DNA of 11,650 bases from DASXRC01 sp036506495 (GTDB lineage Bacteria > Actinomycetota > Actinomycetes > Mycobacteriales > Micromonosporaceae). The stretch covers positions 1-11,650 of the forward strand of contig DASXRQ010000190.1 in NCBI GenBank assembly GCA_036506495.1. Direction: 5' to 3'. Made by a program: the position numbers and the translations under genes. Below the pieces are notes generated by a model that searched no databases, was not told the DNA's origin, and worked only from the letters and a program-made list of their open reading frames with translations. Of this stretch, positions 1 to 5,304 are shown in pieces. How positions within the stretch are numbered: position 1 is the first letter of the stretch; every line of letters begins with the position of its first letter.

Positions 1-1
1 G

Positions 2-52
2 CCGGTGGGCCTGAGCCCCGACCTGGAGGCCAAGGTCCTCGCCGCGGCGTGA
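2..52 (+). CDS. C-terminal end of an unidentified protein (partial)
   Basis: The second forward frame reads PVGLSPDLEAKVLAAA and stops at TGA (50-52). Third positions are almost all G or C, as in the real genes nearby, which supports a coding tail. The gene begins outside the window and 16 residues are too few to name a family. It runs tail to tail into the truncated hydrolase on the other strand, with only 10 nt between the two stop codons. Confidence 0.4.
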   Translation, partial: PVGLSPDLEAKVLAAA

Positions 53-62
53 GCGCCGGTCG

Positions 63-218
63 TCAACGGGTGACGTCGTCGCCGCCCCGGGGATCGACGG
101 CCCGCCGGCCGTAGACGTACGCTGCGAGTTGCGCACCGGGATTCTCGGTCCGCCCGGCGAGGAACGCGGCGAACTCCGCCCTTACGTCCTCCAAGCCGGG
201 ACCGACGCTCCCCATCAT
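63..218 (-). pseudogene. Truncated N-terminus of a beta-lactamase-fold serine hydrolase (EstB/class C-like)
   Basis: Reading leftward from ATG at 218 (or 215) gives 51 residues ending in TGA at 65-63. The stretch VRAEFAAFLAGRTENPGAQL, followed by AAYVYGRRAVDPRGGDDVTR, resembles the first ~50 residues of the beta-lactamase/CubicO serine hydrolase family, where a helix is followed by an 'xxVyxdGrxVVDLwGG' strand. Family members run to about 380-400 residues and carry the catalytic SxxK shortly after this point. Here the frame stops before SxxK, so no activity is possible. The usual W in 'DLWGG' is replaced by R (DPRGG), which also suggests decay. A GA-rich stretch (GAGGGGGAA) lies upstream of the start. 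It is most likely the remnant of a gene cut by a deletion; a functional micro-protein is less likely. Confidence 0.6.
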
Positions 219-240
219 CGCGCACGTTCCCCCTCTTCGC

Positions 241-257
241 CGCGCCGGTCCGGCGCG
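241..257. repeat. GC-rich inverted repeat between divergent starts
   Basis: CGCGCCG (241-247) and CGGCGCG (251-257) form a perfect 7-bp dyad around a 3-nt centre. It lies between the divergent starts of the hydrolase remnant and the P-loop ATPase gene. It could be a regulator site or a hairpin in the leader of the ATPase gene. The region is very GC-rich, so chance is a serious alternative. Confidence 0.3.
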
Positions 258-288
258 CGGTCGATCATGCCCGGAAAGCGAGACCACC

Positions 289-789
289 ATGACCATCAGA
301 CGGTACGTGCTGACCGGCGCGCCCGGCGCGGGCAAGACCACGCTTGCCGATGCCCTGCGGCGGCGTAACCACACGGTCGTGCCCGAGGCGGCCACCGACG
401 TGATCGCCCGCGGTCTGGAGGGCGACGGTTTTCTCGAGGCGATCCTGGCGCTGCAGATCGAACGCGAGCGGGCCGCGACGGGCCCGGTGCAGGTATTCGA
501 CCGGTCGCCGCTGTACACGCTCGCGCTGGCCCGGTATCTGCGCGTTGCGCCGCCGGCGGCACTCATCGCGCACGTCGAGCGGGCCGCCCAGATGTACGAG
601 CGGGCCGTGTTCCTCGTGCAGCCGCTCGGGTTCATCACGCCGACGGCCGCGCGCCGGATCTCGTACGCGGACGCGCTGCGTTTCGCCGCGGTGCACGAGG
701 ACGTGTACCGGGAGTACGGATTCACGCTCGTCGACGTGCCGCGGGCGCCGGTCGCGGAGCGGGTGGCGCTGGTCGAGAGCTTCCTATAA
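289..789 (+). CDS. AAA family ATPase / NadR-like P-loop nucleotide kinase domain protein
   Basis: This is a 166-residue cytoplasmic single-domain P-loop protein. The Walker A motif GAPGAGKTT is at residues 10-18, directly after the first beta strand (RYVLTG), and an FDRSPLY segment around residues 70-76 fits the second acidic motif of the AAA_28/NadR-kinase-like group. These proteins bind ATP and probably phosphorylate a small molecule, but the substrate cannot be read from the sequence. Length is normal for the stand-alone domain. Start choice: ATG 289 with GGAAAG at 273-278, 10 nt upstream; the first residues go straight into the P-loop strand. Its TAA (787-789) lies inside the operator of the next operon, so the gene may be read through into it but is functionally unlinked as far as I can see. 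Confidence 0.85.
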   Translation: MTIRRYVLTGAPGAGKTTLADALRRRNHTVVPEAATDVIARGLEGDGFLEAILALQIERERAATGPVQVFDRSPLYTLALARYLRVAPPAALIAHVERAAQMYERAVFLVQPLGFITPTAARRISYADALRFAAVHEDVYREYGFTLVDVPRAPVAERVALVESFL

Positions 790-802
790 CCTTCCGGTTA
801 TG
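785..802 (+). promoter_or_regulatory. Promoter-operator of the ArsR operon, with a leaderless start
   Basis: ATAACC (786-791), TTCC, GGTTAT (796-801) is a perfect inverted repeat that covers the stop codon of the upstream gene and the first two bases of the ArsR start codon (ATG 800-802). TATAAC (785-790) is a 5/6 match to a -10 box, which would place transcription start at about 797-800, so the mRNA would begin at or next to the ATG. No Shine-Dalgarno sequence precedes the ATG, which agrees. No convincing -35 is visible. A dimeric ArsR repressor bound here would cover the -10 and the transcription start. Autorepression is inferred. Confidence 0.6.
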
Positions 803-1126
803 GGTACGACGGCGGAACTGGACCGGGTGTTCGGCGCCCTGGCCGACCCCACGCGCCGGGCCATCGTGAGCCGGCTGGTCGGCGGGGACGCCGGCGTGGT
901 GGAGCTCGCCGCGGCGTTCCCGATCAGCCAGCCGGCGGTCTCGAAGCACCTGCGGGTCCTGGAGGAGGCCGGCCTGGTCACCCGCCGCCGCGACGGGCGG
1001 CGCAACCTGTGCCGGCTGCGGCCCGAACGGCTGCGGCCGGTGGCCGAGTGGGTCGCGCCGTACGAGCGGTTCTGGGCCGCGAGCTTCGCCCGCCTCGACG
1101 ACCTGGTGCGGCAGGAACAGGCATGA
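800..1126 (+). CDS. ArsR family winged-helix transcriptional repressor
   Basis: The protein has 108 residues. The opening FGALADPTRRAIVSRL (11-26) is the ArsR signature, and the recognition region PISQPAVSKHLRVLEEAGLV spans 41-60, followed by a basic wing (TRRRDGRRN). The metal-binding ELCVCDL motif of ArsR/SmtB sensors is absent, so it belongs to the non-metal subgroup that is typically paired with SRPBCC proteins. It most likely represses its own operon through the palindrome on its start codon. Its TGA (1124-1126) overlaps the next ATG by 4 nt (ATGA), so the two are translationally coupled. The start at 800 is chosen because the domain begins immediately and the -10/operator sits there; longer versions upstream are only read-through of another frame. 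Confidence 0.92.
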   Translation: MGTTAELDRVFGALADPTRRAIVSRLVGGDAGVVELAAAFPISQPAVSKHLRVLEEAGLVTRRRDGRRNLCRLRPERLRPVAEWVAPYERFWAASFARLDDLVRQEQA

Positions 1127-1605
1127 TCCCCGGCGACCTGACCATCCAGACGCCGCCGGACGAGCCGGTGATCCGGTTCCAGCGGCTCGTCGCGGCGCCA
1201 CCGGCGCTGGTGTTCCGCGCCTGGACCGAGCCGGAACTGCTCCGGCGCTGGTGGGGGCCGGCCGAGTACCAGCTCATCGTGTGCGAGGTCGACCTGCGGG
1301 TCGGCGGCGGCTACCGGTTCGTCCATCGCGGACCGGACGGCGTCGAGTACGGCAGCCGGGGCCGCTATCTCGAGGTGGAGCCGGGCCGCCGACTGGTCAA
1401 CACGTTCACCCGCGACCCGGCGCCGGACCGGGAGTCCGTCGACGCGATCGACTTCCTGGCGGTCGGCGGCGGCACGCTGGTCTCCGGCGTCTCGCGGCAC
1501 GAGTCGATCGCCGCCCGCGACGCGCACGTCAACGCCGGCATGGAGGGCGGCATGCGCGGCGCGTACCGCAAACTCGACGACCTGATGACGCAGGAGCAGT
1601 CATGA
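1123..1605 (+). CDS. SRPBCC / AHSA1-like (START-fold) domain protein
   Basis: A 160-residue soluble protein with the helix-grip fold of the 'activator of Hsp90 ATPase homologue 1-like' family. The diagnostic N-terminal segment is VFRAWTEPELLRRWWGP (30-46), followed by a strand pair with GGGYRF and a C-terminal helix carrying MEGGMRGAYRKLDDLM. The family binds hydrophobic ligands in a cavity; the bacterial ArsR-linked members have no assigned chemistry. The gene overlaps the arsR stop (ATGA at 1123) and the following start (ATGA at 1602), so three proteins are made from one message. Its role in ligand binding or stress response alongside ArsR is inference from this very common pairing. Confidence 0.9.
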   Translation: MIPGDLTIQTPPDEPVIRFQRLVAAPPALVFRAWTEPELLRRWWGPAEYQLIVCEVDLRVGGGYRFVHRGPDGVEYGSRGRYLEVEPGRRLVNTFTRDPAPDRESVDAIDFLAVGGGTLVSGVSRHESIAARDAHVNAGMEGGMRGAYRKLDDLMTQEQS

Positions 1606-2021
1606 GCATCGAACCGCTCGCGTTCCTCGTCGGCACCTGGGAGATCACCGGGCGCAGCTTCGACGCGGACACCGACAACGTCGTCGGTACGACCACGGTC
1701 ACACCGATCCTCGACGGCGGCATGCTGCAACTGGCCGGCACCATCCGTGTCGGCGACCTGGAGGTGGACGGTCTCGAGCTGGTCTGGCCCGACCCGGACA
1801 CCGGCGACTTCGGCGCCCACGTGTACTCCAAGACGGGGCCGCCGATCCCCTACCGGTGGGCGCGGCCCGGGCCGGCGACGCTGGTGCATGCCGGCGCCGG
1901 GGCCACGTACACCGGCACGATCAGCGCGGACGGCACGGTGATCACCGGCAGCTGGGTCCCCGACCCGGGCCAGCCGGTCCACCCCGGTTCGGCGTACGAC
2001 GCCGTCATGCGCCGGGTCTAG
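1602..2021 (+). CDS. DUF1579-like lipocalin-type small protein
   Basis: A 139-residue protein predicted to be all beta. It opens with PLAFLVGTWEITGRSF (5-20), the 'hhhGxW' start typical of lipocalin-like/DUF1579 barrels, and VTPILDGGMLQL resembles the conserved second strand pair of that family. There is no signal peptide. It is the third gene of the ArsR operon, with a 4-nt ATGA overlap, so it probably binds or handles the same kind of small molecule as the SRPBCC protein. Its TAG (2019-2021) shares CTAG with the stop codon of the opposing Clp-N gene. The family call rests on recalled motif pattern; a generic lipocalin-like protein is the main alternative. Confidence 0.75.
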   Translation: MSIEPLAFLVGTWEITGRSFDADTDNVVGTTTVTPILDGGMLQLAGTIRVGDLEVDGLELVWPDPDTGDFGAHVYSKTGPPIPYRWARPGPATLVHAGAGATYTGTISADGTVITGSWVPDPGQPVHPGSAYDAVMRRV

Positions 2022-2716
2022 ACCTCCGGCTCCGCCGCGGCCACGAACCGTTCGACGGCGTCCGCGTCCACGCCGAGGCGGCCCAGCACCGAGTCACTGC
2101 CCGGGTCCTCCTCCAACAGCGCGAGCAGCATGTGCCCGGTGCCGATGCCGTTGCTGTTCAGGCGCAGCCCGGCGCGGAACGTCAGCTCGATTGCCTTGCG
2201 GCCCCTCCCGTCGTACGGGATGACCGGCGGCACCTCCTCGACCCGCGGCGGCAGCGCGCGCGTGGCGACCTGCCGTGCCTCGTCCACGTCGATGTGCTGG
2301 GCCACCAGCGCCTGTACGCCGACGCCGTCCGGCACATCCAGCACGCCCAGCACGAGGTGCGCGGGGCCGATCTCGGCGTTGCCGGCCGCCCGGGCCTCGT
2401 TCGTCGACGCCACAATGGCGTTGCGGGCCTTGTCCGAGAAGCGGCTGAAACCCTGCGACGGGTCGAGGTCGCCCTTGGGCACGAACCGCTTCTGCGCGGC
2501 CTGCTTGGTGACCCCCATGCTGCGGCCGATGTCCGTCCAGGAGGCGCCGGAGCGGCGGGCCTGGTCCACGAAGTGGCCGATGAGGTGGTCGGCGACGTCG
2601 CCGAGGTGGTCGGCGAGCAGGACCGCGTCGGTGAGCCGGTCGAGCGCGTCGGGCCGGTTCTTGTTGATCGCGGCGATGAGGTCGTCGAGCCGTACCGGCG
2701 GGTTGATCTGCGTCAT
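2018..2716 (-). CDS. HTH + Clp N-terminal repeat domain protein
   Basis: A 232-residue protein. Residues 56-80 (GASWTDIGRSMGVTKQAAQKRF) form a sigma-region-4/HTH-like unit. It is followed by two Clp-N repeats: FSDKARNAIVASTNEARAAG...IGPAHLVLGVL (about 93-127) and GRGRKAIELTFRAGLRLNSN...GHMLLALLEE (about 171-203). There is no AAA ATPase domain, so it is not a Clp unfoldase. Similar actinobacterial proteins join DNA binding to a Clp-type adaptor or substrate-recognition module. Start choice: ATG 2716 (MTQINPPV) rather than ATG 2728, because the -10 TATGGT (2729-2724) puts transcription start at about 2717, giving a leaderless message. It lies 33 nt downstream of the ribosomal protection gene on the same strand, so read-through from that gene is also possible. 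I infer that it represses itself through the two palindromes. Confidence 0.88.
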   Translation of the reverse strand: MTQINPPVRLDDLIAAINKNRPDALDRLTDAVLLADHLGDVADHLIGHFVDQARRSGASWTDIGRSMGVTKQAAQKRFVPKGDLDPSQGFSRFSDKARNAIVASTNEARAAGNAEIGPAHLVLGVLDVPDGVGVQALVAQHIDVDEARQVATRALPPRVEEVPPVIPYDGRGRKAIELTFRAGLRLNSNGIGTGHMLLALLEEDPGSDSVLGRLGVDADAVERFVAAAEPEV

Positions 2717-2719
2717 GCC

Positions 2720-2765
2720 GTCAACCATAGGTTGACGCCCGCGCGGTCGTCAACCCTCAGTTGAC
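2720..2765 (-). promoter_or_regulatory. Tandem palindromic operators overlapping the Clp-N gene promoter
   Basis: Two 17-bp dyads occur, GTCAACCATAGGTTGAC (2720-2736) and GTCAACCCTCAGTTGAC (2749-2765), with centres 29 bp apart (close to three helical turns). The second extends to 9-bp arms (GTCGTCAAC 2746-2754 / GTTGACGAC 2760-2768). On the minus strand the promoter is TTGACG (2754-2749), an 18-nt spacer and TATGGT (2729-2724), so one palindrome covers the -35 and the other the -10. The second also contains the stop of the ribosomal protection gene. The simplest reading is a cooperative repressor, most likely the HTH/Clp-N protein itself. Confidence 0.75.
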
Positions 2766-4714
2766 GACGCCGCGCCCGTGCGGCGCACCACCCGGAGCAG
2801 GTACTCCTTGCGATCCACCGGGTTGTGGTCCGTACGCGGCCGTGACGGGGCCGGCCCGCGCACCGGCTCGTACCGCTCGTACGCGCTGTCCAGCACGCCC
2901 TCGCCGCGGGTCAGCGCGGGCAACAGCTGCTGCAGTTCGTGCACGCGCGCGGCTGGGACCTCCCCGTCCACGACGCACACCGCACCGCGCGTCGTCGTGG
3001 CCAGCGGCACGGCACGCAGCTGGCCGAGCGCCGGCAGGACCGCGGCGAGCGTGTCCGCGGGCAGCTCGATCCGGAACGCGTGGATCGGCTCGTAGACCCG
3101 GGTGCCGGCCCGGCGCAGCGCCGCCATCAGCACCAGCGGGGTCAGGTTCCGGAAGTCGCCGGCCGTGCTGGACATGCTCTTGTCGAACGTGCCGTGCATC
3201 CGGCTCTGCCGCGGCCAGTAGCCGGATCGGGTCATGGTCACCGTCAGGTCGGTGACCTGCCAGCCGCGCAGGCCCTGCCGCAGCGCCTCGTGCAGGGTCT
3301 CCTCCACCGCCCGGAAGAACGCGATCGGCATCGACCCGAGCTCGACGCCGAGCCGGAACCGCATGCCGGAACCGACCGGCGCCGGCTCGACGCGCAGGCC
3401 GACCGTGGCGAGGAACGGGTTCGGGTGCACGCCGATCAGCTCGACGGCCTCCCCCACGCCGATCGGCCGCTCGATGCAGATCGTCGTGGTCTCGCGGAAC
3501 GTCACGGCCAGGCCGTACTCCTGCGCCAGCGTCGCCTGGATGACCTCCTTCTGCACCTCCCCGTAGAGCGAGACGAACACCTCGTTGCGTACGTCGTCCT
3601 GGCGCACGTTGATCAGCGGGTCCTGTTCGGCGAGCTGCGCGAGCGCGCTGTGCAGCGCACCCCGGTCGGCGCGCCGGGACGCGTCGACGATCGTCTCGAG
3701 CGTCGGCGGCGCGAACTGTGCCTGGCCGGCGGGCCCGTCGCCGATCGCGTCGCCGACCCGGACGCCGCCCAGCCCCTTCAGCAGGCCGATCTGTCCCGCG
3801 GAGACGGTGGAGCTGGGCACGGCCGCGCCGCGGTCGAAGACGCTGATCGAGGTGACCTTGGCGTCGTCGATCTTGTCGCGGACCCGGACGGTACCGGAGA
3901 ACATGCGCACGTATGCGATCTTCTCCCCCGCCGGTCCCCGCTCCACCTTGAAGACGGTCCCGGACAGCGGCCCGTCCGGATCCCCGGCCGCAGCCGGCAG
4001 CAGCTCGGCGATCCCCGCCTGCAGCGCGGCGACGCCCGCGCCGGTGATGGCCGAGCCGAAGTAGACCGGGTGGACCTCGGCGTTCGCGGTCTGGGCCTTG
4101 AGCGCCTTCTCCAGCAGGTCCGCGGGGATCGGCGCACCCTCCACGTACGCGGCGAGCAGCGCGTCGTCGTGCTCGGCGAGGGCCTCGTGCGAGATCCGGC
4201 GCGGCTCCACGTCGGCCTGCCGGGTACCGAGGTCGTGCGCGTCGTTCATCGGGACGAGGTCCGGGGTCAGCCGGGTGGCGATCTCGGCGAGGACGCCGGC
4301 GCGGCGGGCCCCCGTACGATCGATCTTGTTGATGAAGATCAGCGTCGGGATGCGCAGGCGGCGCAGCGTCCGGAAGAGGACCCGGGTCTGGGCCTGCACC
4401 CCCTCGACGGCGGAGATCACCAGAACGGCGCCGTCGAGCACGCCGAGGACCCGCTCCACCTCGGCGATGAAGTCGGGGTGGCCGGGCGTGTCGATCAGGT
4501 TGATCGTGACATCGCCGACGACGAACGACACGACCGCGGACTTGATGGTGATGCCGCGGCGGCGCTCCAGCTCCAGCGAGTCGGTCTGGGTGCTGCCGTC
4601 GTCGACGCTGCCGACCTCGTCGATGATCCCGGCCGCGTAGAGCAGCCGCTCGGTCAGGCTGGTCTTACCGGCGTCGACGTGCGCGAGGATGCCGAGGTTG
4701 AGTGTGCGTGCCAA
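2750..4714 (-). CDS. OtrA/Tet(M)-type ribosomal protection GTPase
   Basis: A 654-residue translational GTPase, the usual size for Tet(M)/Otr(A) (about 640-660). GTPase motifs are intact: G1 AHVDAGKT (11-18), G2 RGIT (53-56), G3 DTPGH (75-79), G4 NKID (129-132). EF-G-like domains II-V follow. The opening LNLGILAHVDAGKTSLTERLL is very close to Otr(A). Such proteins bind the ribosome, release tetracycline-class drugs from the A site and then leave on GTP hydrolysis; some actinomycete members protect producers or have housekeeping roles, so resistance is an inference. Start: TTG 4714, preceded by AAGGGA (4728-4723) with 8-nt spacing. The nearby ATG at 4721 is out of frame and too close to the SD. 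The leader carries a possible upstream ORF and a WhiB7-like promoter. Confidence 0.93.
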   Translation of the reverse strand: MARTLNLGILAHVDAGKTSLTERLLYAAGIIDEVGSVDDGSTQTDSLELERRRGITIKSAVVSFVVGDVTINLIDTPGHPDFIAEVERVLGVLDGAVLVISAVEGVQAQTRVLFRTLRRLRIPTLIFINKIDRTGARRAGVLAEIATRLTPDLVPMNDAHDLGTRQADVEPRRISHEALAEHDDALLAAYVEGAPIPADLLEKALKAQTANAEVHPVYFGSAITGAGVAALQAGIAELLPAAAGDPDGPLSGTVFKVERGPAGEKIAYVRMFSGTVRVRDKIDDAKVTSISVFDRGAAVPSSTVSAGQIGLLKGLGGVRVGDAIGDGPAGQAQFAPPTLETIVDASRRADRGALHSALAQLAEQDPLINVRQDDVRNEVFVSLYGEVQKEVIQATLAQEYGLAVTFRETTTICIERPIGVGEAVELIGVHPNPFLATVGLRVEPAPVGSGMRFRLGVELGSMPIAFFRAVEETLHEALRQGLRGWQVTDLTVTMTRSGYWPRQSRMHGTFDKSMSSTAGDFRNLTPLVLMAALRRAGTRVYEPIHAFRIELPADTLAAVLPALGQLRAVPLATTTRGAVCVVDGEVPAARVHELQQLLPALTRGEGVLDSAYERYEPVRGPAPSRPRTDHNPVDRKEYLLRVVRRTGAASSTEG

Positions 4715-4772
4715 GCGTCATGTCCCTTGAATAGGCGGATCCCTTCCGGATGGACATGAACGCTGCTCGCAC
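4665..4772 (-). CDS. Possible upstream ORF (leader peptide) overlapping the GTPase start
   Basis: GTG 4772 is preceded by AAGGGAG with 6-nt spacing and opens a 35-codon frame (VRAAFMSIRKGSAYSRDM...) that runs past the TTG start of the ribosomal protection gene in another frame and ends at TAA 4667-4665. Its tail is arginine-rich (ARRRR). Ribosomal protection and WhiB7-controlled genes are often governed by leader peptides or uORFs, so a drug-stalled ribosome here could alter access to the GTPase SD, which lies inside this ORF. The overlap could be fortuitous: the final third is simply the GTPase coding sequence in a shifted frame. Confidence 0.35.
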   Translation of the reverse strand: MRAAFMSIRKGSAYSRDMTLGTHTQPRHPRARRRR

Positions 4773-4801
4773 TGCTCTCTCCCTTCGCCGGCCCTTCCCG
4801 T

Positions 4802-4838
4802 AGCCTGTCCGCGTGCCCCGGCACGGGCAACCGAATTT
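4802..4838 (-). promoter_or_regulatory. WhiB7-like promoter for the ribosomal protection gene
   Basis: On the minus strand the order is AAATT (4838-4834), CGG, -35 TTGCCC (4830-4825), a 17-nt spacer and -10 CAGGCT (4807-4802). An AT-rich box exactly 3 bp upstream of the -35 is the hallmark of WhiB7/WblC-activated promoters, and the AT box stands out in a GC-rich neighbourhood. Expected transcription start is about 4795, leaving an ~80-nt leader that contains the uORF. The spacer holds a small dyad, GTGCC-CC-GGCAC (4813-4824). The AT box overlaps the stop codon of the VOC gene. Confidence 0.6.
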
Positions 4839-5212
4839 CAGGCCCGTTCGGCGGCGCTGCGCTCCACGCAGAACTCGTTGCCGGCCGGGTCGGTGAGCAC
4901 CACCCAGCCGCTGCCGTCCGATCGCCGCTGGTCGTCGACGAGCCGCGCGCCCAGCCCGGTGAGGCGGTCGACTTCCTCGTCGCGGGTCGTGTCGGGCTGC
5001 AGGTCGACGTGGACGCGGTTCTTGAGCGTCTTGACTTCGGGTACGCCGATGAACAGCAGCCTCGGTTCGCCGTCCAGCCCCACCTCGTCGTCGGCGGGCT
5101 TGTCCTCGGGCGACACGGCCCGCCCGAGCACCCGCCCCCAGAACTGCGCGATCTCGTACGGCTCATGCGGCGCGGCGATGTCGAAGGTGACGTTCCGGAC
5201 GGCTGACGTCAT
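4838..5212 (-). CDS. VOC (glyoxalase-like) family protein
   Basis: A 124-residue cytoplasmic protein with two beta-alpha-beta-beta-beta halves. The first half runs NVTFDIAAPHEPYEIAQFWG...VLGRAV, and the second contains RVHVDLQP (66-73) and ends in GWVVLTDPAGNEFCVE (102-117), which is the typical C-terminal VOC strand with its metal-site glutamate position. It best fits the Glyoxalase_6-type small domain. Possible roles in this superfamily include drug sequestration and lyase or dioxygenase chemistry; none can be assigned. ATG 5212 overlaps the stop of a tiny upstream ORF (ATGA), with GGGGGA as SD. It therefore looks like the last gene of the sigma/anti-sigma operon. Confidence 0.88.
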   Translation of the reverse strand: MTSAVRNVTFDIAAPHEPYEIAQFWGRVLGRAVSPEDKPADDEVGLDGEPRLLFIGVPEVKTLKNRVHVDLQPDTTRDEEVDRLTGLGARLVDDQRRSDGSGWVVLTDPAGNEFCVERSAAERA

Positions 5213-5304
5213 GCGTCCCCCAGGTGAGCGATGGAGTGTTCCGCCATCATCGACGCGGCCGGCGCGGCGCTCAAGGCGATTGCGAGCCCCGCCGGGGCGA
5301 TCAC
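5209..5304 (-). CDS. Candidate 31-residue ORF linking anti-sigma and VOC genes
   Basis: GTG 5304 overlaps the anti-sigma stop as GTGA, and its TGA (5211-5209) overlaps the VOC start as ATGA, so the 88-nt gap between the two named genes is filled exactly by one frame. The predicted peptide begins with a small hydrophobic, Ala-rich stretch (VIAPAGLAIALSAAPAAS) and ends MMAEHSIAHLGDA. It could be a micro-membrane or exported peptide, or only a translational bridge that keeps ribosomes moving to the VOC start. No family is recognised, and frames this short arise by chance in GC-rich DNA. Confidence 0.4.
   Translation of the reverse strand: MIAPAGLAIALSAAPAASMMAEHSIAHLGDA

Noticed and set aside
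61..75. CGTCA-ACGGG-TGACG dyad at the tail-to-tail junction, considered as a terminator or a copy of the GTCAACC operator
   Set aside because: Arms are only 5 bp, the half-sites do not match the 17-bp operator consensus, and there is no adjacent promoter.
219..725. Upstream extension of the truncated hydrolase frame on the minus strand
   Set aside because: This part is antisense to the P-loop ATPase gene and does not resemble a hydrolase. Only the segment from ATG 218 onward does.
2939..4759. 606-codon open frame on the plus strand across the ribosomal protection gene
   Set aside because: It is antisense to an intact GTPase with all G motifs. Its composition (Arg, Asp, Gly, Gln, Val-rich) is the usual shadow of GC3-rich coding DNA.
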